A stretch of 64,000 nt of DNA from WRGT01 sp964450405 (GCA_964450405.1 CAYVCQ010000015.1:1-64000), one strand, 5' to 3'; positions 47,688 through 56,995 are shown, counted from the stretch's first letter. The notes: a model not told the origin generated them from the sequence alone. A program made the numbers and translations.

Positions 47688-48839
47688 ATGAAAAAGTTAA
47701 TTCTTCTACTTACAGCATTTCTGGTTTTCGCTGTAATGGTCACAGGCTGCAAAAAGAAAGCCCCTGAGCTTTCAGAAGTAAGTGTTATTAAAATCGGTGT
47801 ATTTGAGCCTCTTACCGGTGCAAATGCAAGTGGTGGAGAACTTGAAGTACGCGGTATGAAGCTTGCCAACGAAATGTTTCCCACAGTACTGGGGAAAAAA
47901 ATTGATCTCATTATTGTTGATAACAAGAGTGACAAAGTTGAAGCTGCCAACGCTGCAGAAAGACTTGTAAACAAAGATCAGGTTGCTGCAATTATCGGAA
48001 GCTGGGGAAGTTCACTTTCCATGGCGGCTGGCCAGGTTACAAAAGGGAAAGTTCCAGTTGTGGCATGTTCGGCAACAAATCCTCTTGTAACTAAAGGTAA
48101 TGGCTGGTATTTCAGAGTATGTTTCCTTGATCCTTTCCAGGGTAAAGTTATGGCTAACTATGCGGTAACTAAAGTTAATGCAAAAACTGCCTGCGTTATT
48201 CAGGAGATCTCAAACGACTATTCTGTTGGTCTTGCTAAGTTTTTCATCGATTCATTTACTCAGCTTACAAAGAATGACAAATCAATTCTTGCAAAACCTT
48301 TCAGCTATAATACTGGTGATAATGATTTCACAGCTCAGCTTACAGCTATTGCTCAGCTTAAGCCTGATGTAATCTTTGCACCGGGTAACTACACTGAGTC
48401 TGCTCTTATTATCAAACAGGCGAGAGATCAGGGAATCAAGATTCCTTTCCTCGGCGGAGATACATGGGAAACAGGTCCTTTCCTTGAAGTTGGAAAAAAA
48501 TCTGTTGAGGGAGCTACATTCTCAACATTCTTTACATCTGAAGTTCCTATTACAAAAATGTCAGAAAAATTCCTGAAGGCTTACAGAGAGAAATATAAAG
48601 AAGAGCCTGCAGCTGTTACAGCGCTTGGTTTCGATGCTTATATCGTTATAAGAGCAGCTATTGAAAAAGCAAACTCTATTGATCCTGAAAAAATCAAAAA
48701 TGAAATTGCAAAAACAAAAGATTTTGAAGGTTCAGCCGGTATGATCACACTCGATGAAAACGGCGATGCTGTTAAAGATGCAGTTATTAAAGTTGTTAAA
48801 GATGGTAAATTCAAATATCTTACAACTGTTAAACCATAA
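47688..48839 (+). CDS. livK: Branched-chain amino-acid/amide ABC transporter substrate-binding lipoprotein
   Basis: The protein has 383 residues with a lipobox VTGC near residue 20. The periplasmic type-I binding fold is clear: IKIGVFEPLTGANASGGELEVRGMKLANE, then NAAERLVNKDQVAAIIGSWGS. It captures a branched-chain amino acid, urea or related solute for the permeases and ATPases at 50-53.5 kb. Those lie after a toxin-antitoxin module and a repeat, so the operon is split. It has its own promoter and a strong terminator. AAGGAG precedes the start. Confidence 0.88.
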   Translation: MKKLILLLTAFLVFAVMVTGCKKKAPELSEVSVIKIGVFEPLTGANASGGELEVRGMKLANEMFPTVLGKKIDLIIVDNKSDKVEAANAAERLVNKDQVAAIIGSWGSSLSMAAGQVTKGKVPVVACSATNPLVTKGNGWYFRVCFLDPFQGKVMANYAVTKVNAKTACVIQEISNDYSVGLAKFFIDSFTQLTKNDKSILAKPFSYNTGDNDFTAQLTAIAQLKPDVIFAPGNYTESALIIKQARDQGIKIPFLGGDTWETGPFLEVGKKSVEGATFSTFFTSEVPITKMSEKFLKAYREKYKEEPAAVTALGFDAYIVIRAAIEKANSIDPEKIKNEIAKTKDFEGSAGMITLDENGDAVKDAVIKVVKDGKFKYLTTVKP

Positions 48840-48892
48840 CATACTGCGGGGCTTTTTAAAAGGGCTATTGCCCTCTTGATCCCGTTTTAAAA

Positions 48893-48922
48893 AAGAGGAA
48901 GTTTAAAAGCTTCCTCTTTTTA
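48893..48922 (+). terminator. Terminator after the binding-protein gene
   Basis: AAGAGGAAG/CTTCCTCTT stem with an 8-nt loop followed by TTT. It works best for the plus-strand gene, and the minus-strand VapC gene ends within it at 48920. Confidence 0.8.
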
Positions 48923-49339
48923 TTTAGCCCATGGATTGAAAATCGGGATATCTGCATATTTGAAATCACTCTCATTTCTGGTTACCAGGGTCATGTTATT
49001 TGTATAGGTAATAGCGGCTATTAAACTGTCAATGGAAGGCATTGTTGATCCGGCTTTTTCAGCTTTTCCCTGCATCTCTCCCCAGTTCTCGGCAACAGTT
49101 AAATCAATAGTAAGAATTCTTTCTTTATATTCTTCTAAAAGCATATTCAGCCAGTTTGTGAGTTTTTCTTTTTTTCTGGAGGATGGCATCCTTGATAATC
49201 CCTTTCTTATTTCACCAATTGTAATGACGCTTAAAAATAGCGATTGGGAGGGTTCATTCTCTATCCATTGTATTACTTTTTTTTCAGGTGCGGGTTTAAT
49301 TATTTCCGATATAACACAGGTATCAAGCAGATATTTCAA
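48920..49339 (-). CDS. vapC: VapC/FitB-type PIN-domain toxin
   Basis: The protein has 139 residues. PIN-domain acidic residues are in place: D6 (LLDTCV), E43 (IGEIRKG), D104 (PSIDSLIAA) and D125 (RNESDF). PIN toxins cut RNA with Mg2+. It overlaps the antitoxin gene by four bases. Together they interrupt the amino-acid transporter cluster, which suggests later insertion. Confidence 0.9.
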   Translation of the reverse strand: MKYLLDTCVISEIIKPAPEKKVIQWIENEPSQSLFLSVITIGEIRKGLSRMPSSRKKEKLTNWLNMLLEEYKERILTIDLTVAENWGEMQGKAEKAGSTMPSIDSLIAAITYTNNMTLVTRNESDFKYADIPIFNPWAK

Positions 49340-49587
49340 AATTCAATTCTCCTTGAGTTGTCCTTCTGTCTTTCAAGTTTAAAATCTTTATCCATTTTCG
49401 GACAGCTGAGAAGAAACTCTTTAAAGCCGGGTTTATTTGAGGTCAGTTTTTCATATTCTTCGACAGATATAACCACCACGGTCTCATCACCCCTTCTGGT
49501 TATAAACTGAGGTCCCCCGGTTAATGCATCTTTTACCAATTTGCTGAACTGGCTTTTTGCATCCTGAAGTTTCCATATAGTTTTCAT
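49336..49587 (-). CDS. Phd/YefM-type antitoxin
   Basis: The protein has 83 residues from the ATG at 49587 (MKTIWKLQDAKSQFSKLVKDAL), the typical start of Phd/YefM. A longer frame from 49644 is not supported because the family starts here. The N-terminal domain binds DNA and the C-terminal tail (MDKDFKLERQKDNSRRIEF) wraps the toxin. It precedes and overlaps vapC in the usual antitoxin-toxin order. Confidence 0.88.
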   Translation of the reverse strand: MKTIWKLQDAKSQFSKLVKDALTGGPQFITRRGDETVVVISVEEYEKLTSNKPGFKEFLLSCPKMDKDFKLERQKDNSRRIEF

Positions 49588-49609
49588 AATATATCCCATG
49601 TGTTTTGAT

Positions 49610-49627
49610 CTAGTCAGACTAGTCAGA
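49610..49627. promoter_or_regulatory. Operator-like repeat before the antitoxin gene
   Basis: CTAGTCAGA occurs twice in tandem, and CTAGTC-A-GACTAG inside it (49610-49622) is a palindrome. It lies 23 bases upstream of the antitoxin start, where Phd-type repressors bind. Confidence 0.5.
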
Positions 49628-49653
49628 TTGATGGTGCATGTCAATTAAATTTT

Positions 49654-49928
49654 TGAAAATAAGTATACCGGAAACCATAGAAGCAAATTATTTTTTAGGG
49701 TATAAATCCTCACTGTCATTCCGGCTGGAGCGAGAGCGGAATGCCGGAATCTCATAGGCAGTATTTTATTACAAGGAATGAGTGTTCTGTACATAAAATT
49801 ACTGTATGAGATTCCGGTATTCGCAAAAACTGAAGCTGCGAAACCGGAATGACAACATTGAAGTTAAATATTAAACAATAAAAAAGTATATCCCCCCTGA
49901 AAATAAGTATACCGAAAACCATGGAAGC
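49654..49928. repeat. 31-bp direct repeats bracketing a MITE-like element
   Basis: Segments 49654-49684 and 49898-49928 agree at 29 of 31 bases (core AAATAAGTATACCG). They lie 29-43 bases outside the ends of the palindromic element at 49714-49854. Confidence 0.75.
49714..49854. mobile_element. MITE-like element, TGTCATTCC family, copy A
   Basis: A 141-bp sequence with inverted ends TGTCATTCCGG/CCGGAATGACA and further internal pairing (GCCGGAATCTCAT with ATGAGATTCCGG). A reversed copy lies at 59411-59549. It has no gene. 49588-50053 is otherwise empty apart from the operator and direct repeats. Confidence 0.75.
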
Positions 49929-50053
49929 TGTAGTCGGTGTTAATTGATTTAGATGTGATAACTGTTCATTAATAATATTCTTGACAGATGCCGTATTGAA
50001 TGAAGAATTTAATGGTACATGATTTTAAGATTAAAGTATCTCTGGAGTTTTCC

Positions 50054-50947
50054 ATGACTTTTGAAATTTTTCTACAGCACCTGTCAAACGCGGTTTCACT
50101 AGGAAGTCTCTATGCATTGATTGCAATAGGCTACACAATGGTGTATGGTATACTTAGACTTATAAATTTTGCACATGGCGATATCTTTATGCTTGGCGGA
50201 TATTTTGCCTTTTACGCACTGACTACTTTTCTGATGCCATGGTGGGTCGGATTTATTGTTGCAATAGGTTTAACCGCAATTTTCGGTATGTCAATCGAAA
50301 AGGTTGCCTATAGGCCGCTCCGCGATTCCCCGAAGGTATCTGTTCTTATATCAGCAATCGGAGTTTCTTTTCTTATAGAGAGTCTCGGTGTAGTGCTCTT
50401 CGGCGGCATTCAGAAGGCATTCCCTATTCCGGAACTCTTCGGAAAAGTTATGAAGATCGGAAATATTTTTATTGTCAGTGTTAACTTTTTTATCCCGGTA
50501 ATTGCCTTTGTTTTTCTTGTGGGGCTTATGTATCTGATAAACAAAACAAAAACCGGTATGGCTATGCGTGCTCTTTCCCGTGATCATGAAACTGCAAGAC
50601 TTATGGGGATAGATGTTGATAAAGTAATCTCGTATACATTCGGACTCGGGTCTCTCCTCGCTGCAGTAGGCGGAATTATGTGGGGAATGAAGTATCCGCA
50701 GCTCTATCCGCTTATGGGAGTTATGCCCGGATTAAAATGCTTTATAGCTGCAGTAGTTGGAGGTATCGGAAATATTACCGGTGCTGTTCTCGGCGGACTG
50801 ATAATCGGTATTCTTGAAATCATGACAGTTGCATTTCTTCCGGATCTCACGGGGTATAGAGATGCATTTGCATTTATTCTGCTTATAATTATACTCCTCG
50901 TTAAGCCCACCGGTTTAATGGGTGAAAACCTTGCTGAGAAGGTTTGA
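50054..50947 (+). CDS. livH: Branched-chain amino-acid ABC transporter permease LivH
   Basis: About 297 residues with some eight membrane helices. The family pattern SLYALIAIGYTMVYGILRLINFAHGD (here read in parts) and the EAA-like loop AMRALSRDHETARLMGIDVDKV are present. The ATG at 50054 has CTGGAG eight bases upstream. The longer frame from 50000 would add 18 polar residues. It leads the livHMGF set. Confidence 0.9.
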   Translation: MTFEIFLQHLSNAVSLGSLYALIAIGYTMVYGILRLINFAHGDIFMLGGYFAFYALTTFLMPWWVGFIVAIGLTAIFGMSIEKVAYRPLRDSPKVSVLISAIGVSFLIESLGVVLFGGIQKAFPIPELFGKVMKIGNIFIVSVNFFIPVIAFVFLVGLMYLINKTKTGMAMRALSRDHETARLMGIDVDKVISYTFGLGSLLAAVGGIMWGMKYPQLYPLMGVMPGLKCFIAAVVGGIGNITGAVLGGLIIGILEIMTVAFLPDLTGYRDAFAFILLIIILLVKPTGLMGENLAEKV

Positions 50948-50948
50948 T

Positions 50949-52007
50949 ATGGAAAGAGAAAAGTTTATTAAAAGAATTCTTACTGTTTCGGCAGTTTCAA
51001 TTGCAGTTGGTCTTCTTGTACTGTTTAACTTTATTTTTGATTCATATATGCTGCGGATAATAAATCTTGCGGGAATATATATCACTCTTGCACTCAGCCT
51101 TAATCTTATATATGGATTTACAGGTCTCTTCTCTCTTGGCCACGCCGGATTCATGGCGGTGGGTGCGTATACGACTGCGCTGCTCACAATGTCCCCTGCG
51201 CAGAAGGAGATGAACTTTTTCCTTCAGCCTATTGTTCCATGGCTTGCCAACGTTGAGTGGAGTTTTTTTCCTGCGCTGATGATGGGGGGAGTTATGGCCG
51301 CGCTGTTCGGTTTTTTAATTGGAGCACCGGCTTTGAAACTGAAGGATGATTATCTTGCAATTGCTACACTCGGTTTTGCGGAGATTATAAGAATATTTTT
51401 TACAAATATGCAGAGTGTAACAAACGGACCTCTCGGCCTTAAGGGGCTTCCTCCATACACCAATATCTGGTGGACATGGGGTATTGCCTTTGTTTCAATT
51501 TTATTCATGGTGTATCTTTTTAAAGGGAGTTACGGGAGAGCCTTTAAGGCTATCAGAGAAGATGAAGTTGCTGCGGAGGCCATGGGGATAAATCTTTTCA
51601 GGCACAAAATGCTTTCATTTACAATCGGTTCCTTTATGGCTGGAGTTGGCGGTGGTTTACTTGGTAATCTTATGGGGACTATTGATCCGTTGATGTTCCG
51701 CTTTCTTCTTGCATTCAATATCCTTCTAATAGTTGTACTTGGCGGGATGGGAAGTATTACCGGTACTGTTATCTCAGGTATAGTGATTACCGTTCTCATG
51801 GAATACCTCAGATTTCTTGACGGTCCCATTGACATGTTTATTTTTAAAACAAATGGAATTCCGGGACTCCGGATGGTTATTTTTTCAATCATGCTTATGG
51901 TTTGTATTCTCTTTTTTCAGAAGGGGATTATGGGAAACAGAGAGTTCTCGTGGGATTTTCTTTTTAAACCGGGCAGATTCAGAAAGAACAGTGTTGAGGG
52001 TGAATAA
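50949..52007 (+). CDS. livM: Branched-chain amino-acid ABC transporter permease LivM
   Basis: About 352 residues from the ATG directly after the livH stop, with GAGAAGG upstream. Some nine membrane helices, LALSLNLIYGFTGLFSLGHAGF as the family signature, and the ATPase-contact loop FKAIREDEVAAEAMGINLFRHK. It pairs with LivH to form the membrane channel. Confidence 0.92.
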   Translation: MEREKFIKRILTVSAVSIAVGLLVLFNFIFDSYMLRIINLAGIYITLALSLNLIYGFTGLFSLGHAGFMAVGAYTTALLTMSPAQKEMNFFLQPIVPWLANVEWSFFPALMMGGVMAALFGFLIGAPALKLKDDYLAIATLGFAEIIRIFFTNMQSVTNGPLGLKGLPPYTNIWWTWGIAFVSILFMVYLFKGSYGRAFKAIREDEVAAEAMGINLFRHKMLSFTIGSFMAGVGGGLLGNLMGTIDPLMFRFLLAFNILLIVVLGGMGSITGTVISGIVITVLMEYLRFLDGPIDMFIFKTNGIPGLRMVIFSIMLMVCILFFQKGIMGNREFSWDFLFKPGRFRKNSVEGE

Positions 52008-52009
52008 TT

Positions 52010-52771
52010 ATGTATATGCTGCGTACTGATAATATAACAATGAAGTTCGGCGGACTTACCGCTGTTTCAAAACTAAATCTTGAAATTAAACAGAACGAAA
52101 TAGTGGGCCTTATCGGACCTAATGGTGCTGGTAAAACCACTGCCTTTAATATGATAACAAGTCAGTATACCCCCACAGAGGGATCAATCTACTTTAACAA
52201 TGAAGATATTACCTCCCATAGACCCTATGAAATAACAAGGCTTGGAATAGCCCGTACATTTCAGAACATAAAACTGTTCAAAGAGATGACTGTACTGGAA
52301 AATGTTCTGGTGGGGAATCATCTCCGTGTAAGGTCGCCGCTTATAATGTCTGTTCTGCGATCTCCGCGATACAGACGGGAAGAGAAGCATATGATTGAAA
52401 AATCTATGAATCTTCTTGTTGACCTGGGACTGGATGATAGCATTAACGAAAAAGCCTTTTCCCTTCCATACGGAAAACAGAGAAGACTTGAAATTGCAAG
52501 AGCACTCGCTACAGATCCGAAACTCCTGCTGCTTGATGAACCGGCGGCCGGTATGAATCCCCAGGAATCTATTGAGCTTATGAATTTTATTCATGAAATA
52601 AGGGATAAATTTGATCTTACGATTTTCCTCATCGAACATACCATGCAGGTTGTCATGGGGGTTTGTGAGAGGATATATGTTCTTGATTATGGCGTTACAA
52701 TAGCCGAAGGTAATCCCTATGATATACAGAATAATCCTAAAGTTATCGAAGCGTACCTGGGGGTTAACTAA
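52010..52771 (+). CDS. livG: Branched-chain amino-acid ABC transporter ATP-binding protein LivG
   Basis: The protein has 253 residues. Walker A is GPNGAGKTT (about 37-45). The signature is LPYGKQRRLEIARAL rather than the usual LSYGQQRRLE, as is common in LivG, and Walker B is LLLLDEPAAG. The LivG tail IYVLDYGVTIAEGNPYDIQNNPKVIEAYLG is complete. It starts two bases after livM and ends directly before livF. Confidence 0.93.
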   Translation: MYMLRTDNITMKFGGLTAVSKLNLEIKQNEIVGLIGPNGAGKTTAFNMITSQYTPTEGSIYFNNEDITSHRPYEITRLGIARTFQNIKLFKEMTVLENVLVGNHLRVRSPLIMSVLRSPRYRREEKHMIEKSMNLLVDLGLDDSINEKAFSLPYGKQRRLEIARALATDPKLLLLDEPAAGMNPQESIELMNFIHEIRDKFDLTIFLIEHTMQVVMGVCERIYVLDYGVTIAEGNPYDIQNNPKVIEAYLGVN

Positions 52772-53479
52772 ATGCTGAAAATTAAAGATCTCTATGTAAA
52801 TTACGGCGGAATCAAAGCTCTTAAGGGAATTACAATAAGTGTTCCAGATGGAAAAATTATCACCCTCATCGGCGGCAATGGAGCAGGTAAAAGTACAACA
52901 CTCCGTGCATCTATCGGACTTGTAAAACCTGCAGGAGGATCGATACTATATAATGATCAGGACCTCACAGGGGTTAAAACAAAAGATATCGTAACCAAAG
53001 GACTGGTGCTTGTACCTGAGGGACGCAAGGTATTCTCCAATCTTACAATACATGAAAATCTTGTTCTTGGGTCGTATGCAAGAAAAGATAAACTTGAAAT
53101 AGAGAAAGACAGAGAGAAGGTGCTCACCCTTTTCCCTAGACTTGCTGAAAGACTTAAACAGAAAGCGGGAACTCTTTCCGGCGGAGAGCAGCAGATGCTT
53201 GCCGTGGGACGTGCAATTATGACTAAACCGAAACTTCTGATGATGGACGAACCGTCACTGGGTCTTGCCCCGCTGATAGTAAAAAACATTTTTGAGATAA
53301 TAAAGGATATCAATAAACTCGGTGTAACAATTCTTCTTATTGAACAGAATGCTAAAGCCGCACTTGAAATTGCAGATTACGGATACGTAATGGAAACCGG
53401 AAATATCGTAATGGAAGGCCCGGGAAATGATCTGCTGAATAATGAAGATATTAAAAAGGCCTATTTGGGAATTGCTTAA
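52772..53479 (+). CDS. livF: Branched-chain amino-acid ABC transporter ATP-binding protein LivF
   Basis: The protein has 235 residues. Walker A is GGNGAGKST, the signature LSGGEQQMLAVGRA, and Walker B LLMMDEPSLGLAP. The LivF-specific VPEGRKVF loop is present. It follows livG without a gap and completes the transporter. Confidence 0.94.
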   Translation: MLKIKDLYVNYGGIKALKGITISVPDGKIITLIGGNGAGKSTTLRASIGLVKPAGGSILYNDQDLTGVKTKDIVTKGLVLVPEGRKVFSNLTIHENLVLGSYARKDKLEIEKDREKVLTLFPRLAERLKQKAGTLSGGEQQMLAVGRAIMTKPKLLMMDEPSLGLAPLIVKNIFEIIKDINKLGVTILLIEQNAKAALEIADYGYVMETGNIVMEGPGNDLLNNEDIKKAYLGIA

Positions 53480-53508
53480 GCAGAATATCCGATAAATAAA
53501 AAAATGAA

Positions 53509-54555
53509 ATGATTAAAAAAAATGAAAGATCAATACTCATAATTTATACTGGCGGAACTATAGGGATGATTCAGGACCCGGCAACAGGTTTATATAATCC
53601 CTATAGTTTTCAGAACATAATAGATGAAGTTCCCGAGATTAAAAGATTCGGCTACAATTTTTCCTCAGTCGAATTTGATACGCCTATAGATTCGTCCAGC
53701 ATAACTCCATCAGCATGGATAAAGCTTGCAGAGATAATTAAAGAAAACTACAAAAAGTTTGATGGATTTGTAATACTTCACGGCACCGATACCATGGCTT
53801 TTACAGCATCGGCTCTAAGTTTTATGCTGGAAAATCTTTCAAAACCGGTAATACTCACCGGGTCTCAGCTTCCGATAAATATTCTCCGGACCGATGGAAA
53901 AGAAAATCTTATTTCATCAATTGAAATTGCCGCTGCGGAAATTAATGGCATGGCGGCCGTTCCCGAGGTCTGCATCTATTTTGAGTTTAAACTCTACAGA
54001 GGGAACCGGACAAAAAAGCGCAGTGCGGAAAATTTTAATGCATTTGAATCTCCCAATATAACACCTCTGGCTGAAGCGGGAATTCATATCAGCTACAATC
54101 ATCAGTTGATAAGAAAAAAATCACTACACGTTAAAGATTTAAAACTTAATCTCTCCATCGATTCAAATATTGCAATATTGAAAATTTTTCCGGGAATTCA
54201 TCCCGAGATTGTCCGTGCAATGGTAAACATTCCAGGTCTTCGTGCTTTGATTATGGAAACATATGGTTCAGGTAATGCACCGGCCGATAGCGAGTTTCTG
54301 GAAATTATTTCTTCGGGTGCAAAACGCGGCCTGGTTATCGTTAATGTAACACAGTGCAGCTCAGGCAGTGTTGAGATGGAGAGATACAGTACAGGGAGTA
54401 ATCTTAAAAAAATAGGTGTTATCAGCGGTTACGATATCACGACTGAGGCAGCTGTGACGAAAATGATGGTGCTGCTGGGTAAATATACAGATAAAGAAAA
54501 AGTAAAAAAATACTTTCAGACAGATCTTGCCGGAGAGATGTCTACTTCGATTTGA
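53509..54555 (+). CDS. ansA: Type I (cytoplasmic) asparaginase
   Basis: The protein has 348 residues. The two catalytic threonines are in YTGGTIG (T14 to T17) and HGTDTMAF (T93, D94), with the lysine in LRTDGKENL. Without a signal peptide it should act in the cytoplasm, turning asparagine into aspartate and ammonia. It follows livF by 29 bases, so uptake and use of an amide or amino acid may be linked, and the Liv system may carry asparagine or similar (inference). Confidence 0.92.
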   Translation: MIKKNERSILIIYTGGTIGMIQDPATGLYNPYSFQNIIDEVPEIKRFGYNFSSVEFDTPIDSSSITPSAWIKLAEIIKENYKKFDGFVILHGTDTMAFTASALSFMLENLSKPVILTGSQLPINILRTDGKENLISSIEIAAAEINGMAAVPEVCIYFEFKLYRGNRTKKRSAENFNAFESPNITPLAEAGIHISYNHQLIRKKSLHVKDLKLNLSIDSNIAILKIFPGIHPEIVRAMVNIPGLRALIMETYGSGNAPADSEFLEIISSGAKRGLVIVNVTQCSSGSVEMERYSTGSNLKKIGVISGYDITTEAAVTKMMVLLGKYTDKEKVKKYFQTDLAGEMSTSI

Positions 54556-54607
54556 ATAAAACATTTCAGCTCATTCCGGAATGTTGGTATAATTAACATT
54601 CCTATAT

Positions 54608-54922
54608 CCCCCTGTCCCCCAGAGGGGGCACGCATGAGGGGAATTATTAGTGAATTTATGAATCATAGCAATATTAAAACACCTGCTTATATCGTTGAGC
54701 TTGCAAAAGATTTTCGAAACAACATGACCGTGTCAGAAGAAATATTATGGTCAGTACTTCGAATGAACCAGGGATGAATTCCTGATGAGTATTGGAATCG
54801 ATACATTGCTGATTAAAGATGAAGATGGATTGAATAATATTGGAATTGTAAAAGAAATGATAAGAATAAAACTAACAGCGATATAACTGATAGACTTGGT
54901 GCCCCCTCCGGGGGATAGGGGG
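54608..54922. mobile_element. G/C-block inverted-repeat element 3, carrying a DUF559 relic
   Basis: Arms at 54608-54633 (CCCCCTGTCCCCCAGAGG) and 54899-54922 (GTGCCCCCTCCGGGGGATAG) enclose a decayed DUF559 gene. The right arm plus CAGGAAGGTTT is identical to that of element 2. It is the longest of the four copies. Confidence 0.75.
54634..54886 (+). pseudogene. DUF559-type endonuclease-like gene, internally deleted
   Basis: The frame from ATG 54634 reads ELAKDFRNNMTVSEEILW as in the N-terminus of DUF559 (Vsr-like fold) proteins, and stops at 54775-54777. After a deletion, DEYWNRYIAD and KDEDGLNNIGIVKEMIR match the C-terminus in two frames. The catalytic core is missing. Confidence 0.7.
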
Positions 54923-54986
54923 CAGGAAGGTTTGAATTAAATTAATTATTATCCCAACATTCCGGTAAGAGCCATATAATTCAATC

Positions 54987-55682
54987 TTAAAACTTTTTCC
55001 TCAAATCTGCTATCAGATCTTCCGTAGTTTTGAACCTGTTTAAAAACTCCAGTGTTTTTATCGTAGGCATTACCAGTTTGATTTTACCGGTTCTGTAACT
55101 CTGCAGCGCATCTTCAGGTGTCATCCACTGAAAATCTACAAGCTCATCTCCATCATGAGAAATCTCCTGATTCTCCGGTGCGGCTGCAGCAAAGAATCTG
55201 GCATCATAGCGTATCGGGAAAAGTACCGGAGTAATCCATCTGCTTATATAAAAGAATTTATCTACAGCTGGTAAAAGGTTTTCCTTCATCAGCATATCAC
55301 GGAATGATATCTTCTTTTCAAAAACATCTCTCCGGTATAGAGCAAATTTCTTAATAGATTTTTCATTATTGATTTGCGGATAGTTTCCATTACGGTCAAC
55401 TGCAAATAGTAGTCCCGATTCTTCAAATGTTTCCCGGATTCCGCAGAGTATATATCCATAGTAATCTTTTAAATTACCGTCAAAATCTTTAAGATAATTA
55501 GTGCTTTGATTTTCGGGGAATTCAAAATCATAATCCTGGTCATCAAATGCACCACCGGGGAAAACATGATAATCAGGGAGGAATCTGTCTTCAAGATGTC
55601 TCAGCATTAGAAGAACTTCAATTGTTCCGTGGTTGTTTTTAACTATGGAAACGGTTGCGGCTTTTCTTGGTTTAATAAACAT
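54987..55682 (-). CDS. NUDIX hydrolase, NUDT7/NUDT19-like
   Basis: The protein has 231 residues. The Nudix helix is RETFEESG (residues 83-90). It is separated from FPGGAFDD by about 30 residues, the inserted arrangement of the NUDT19/RP2-type CoA- or nucleotide-diphosphate hydrolases. The enzyme would cut a nucleoside-diphosphate-linked substrate. It directly follows the TPR gene with no spacer. Confidence 0.85.
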   Translation of the reverse strand: MFIKPRKAATVSIVKNNHGTIEVLLMLRHLEDRFLPDYHVFPGGAFDDQDYDFEFPENQSTNYLKDFDGNLKDYYGYILCGIRETFEESGLLFAVDRNGNYPQINNEKSIKKFALYRRDVFEKKISFRDMLMKENLLPAVDKFFYISRWITPVLFPIRYDARFFAAAAPENQEISHDGDELVDFQWMTPEDALQSYRTGKIKLVMPTIKTLEFLNRFKTTEDLIADLRKKF

Positions 55683-56573
55683 TTATATTATTCTTAGTTC
55701 ATCAAGTATTGTGACAAAATCATAACCGAAATTTTTCTTAACATGTTTTTCTAAAGCAGTCACGTTATTTAATCTTTTTGATGCGTTATGCGCGTTGTAA
55801 ATAATTTTTTTTATACTATGAATTGAACAGATATCTCCATATGCCATATATAGTTTAAATGCATGATCAAATACCGAGATAACTTTTTTATAATTTTTTT
55901 GCGCTGTATATATTTCACTAATTTCGGTGCAGGCTTCAAGAATTGTTTTCACATTGGTTGTTTCAGATTCAATATTATCTTCATATGGATGAATCTTTAT
56001 AACTTTAAGATATAAGCTCAAAGCTGCTTCTTTATCGTTTAAATTATACTGATAGATATATCCAAGCCTGTAAAGAGCTGATATATATTTGTCATTAAGC
56101 ATGATTGCGTTATTATAGGCATTGATTACAAAAAGCGGATCTTTTCTTACTGAAAAATTTGCACCCAGCATAAACCATGCTTTAGGTGAGAGTGTTTTGC
56201 TGTTCTTCAGCTCCTCAGCTTTAGTTTGTGCTTTATACTCGCTTTCATTCATAGCAGATAGACGTTCAACAAAAAGATTCTGCAGTTTTATTGCTTTTTT
56301 TATATATTTTTTATTACCGGAGTATTTTATTATTTCGTTAAATGTCTCCATGGTGAGTTCTTCATATTCAGCTTCAGATGTGAGAAAAGCAAGTCTTTCA
56401 TATACCTGTGCGGTAATTAGAATAAGCTCAGGGGCATCATATCCATGATGTCTGAGTCTGGTAAGAATCGTGAGAGCTTCATGAAGACGGTTTTTTTTGT
56501 AGAAGCTTTTTGCCTGTCTAAAGCTTCTATTGAAATTCAGCCCGATTTTATTGTAGCTTTTTATAGAGTTCAT
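55683..56573 (-). CDS. TPR-like helical repeat protein
   Basis: The protein has 296 residues with no signal peptide. Helical pairs run through it (SFYKKNRLHEALTILTRLRHHG, AWFMLGANFSVRKDPLFVINAY, ISALYRLGYIYQYNLNDKEAAL), as in tetratricopeptide repeats. It is likely a cytoplasmic scaffold. It shares an operon with the NUDIX gene. Confidence 0.7.
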   Translation of the reverse strand: MNSIKSYNKIGLNFNRSFRQAKSFYKKNRLHEALTILTRLRHHGYDAPELILITAQVYERLAFLTSEAEYEELTMETFNEIIKYSGNKKYIKKAIKLQNLFVERLSAMNESEYKAQTKAEELKNSKTLSPKAWFMLGANFSVRKDPLFVINAYNNAIMLNDKYISALYRLGYIYQYNLNDKEAALSLYLKVIKIHPYEDNIESETTNVKTILEACTEISEIYTAQKNYKKVISVFDHAFKLYMAYGDICSIHSIKKIIYNAHNASKRLNNVTALEKHVKKNFGYDFVTILDELRII

Positions 56574-56760
56574 TTTTCTCTTGCTGTCTGATTCTGTTTT
56601 TATTTATACAATCGGATAATATAAACTATTACTTAAAAATATCAATGAGAAATATCAATTAAATGTATTTTTAATGTAAAAGCTGAAAAAGAGCCCAAAC
56701 TCAGTGGACTGACTTGCACCCACATTTTAAATAGCAATTAAATATTTGACTAAACCTCTT

Positions 56761-56872
56761 GGCCCCCGCACCCCCGGAGGGGGCAAGGCAATATTGATAA
56801 AAAACAAAGAATTTTATTTATTAAGATGACGAATTCTACATTCAAGTCCCCCTCCGGGGGATTTAGGGGGCC
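56761..56872. repeat. G/C-block inverted-repeat element 4
   Basis: Left arm GGCCCCCGCACCCCCGGAGG (from 56761) and right arm CCCCCTCCGGGGGATTTAGG (from 56848) enclose about 65 AT-rich bases. The left arm has diverged. 56574-56995 has no gene. Confidence 0.75.
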
Positions 56873-56995
56873 GTTGAAATATAATTAAAATCAGCCTGGT
56901 GGGTCAAATATGAATGACTGCTTTTTGATATTTACCTAAACATTTTGAAATCCAGACTATCTTGTATATATTGATACAAAAGAGCGAATTATAAT

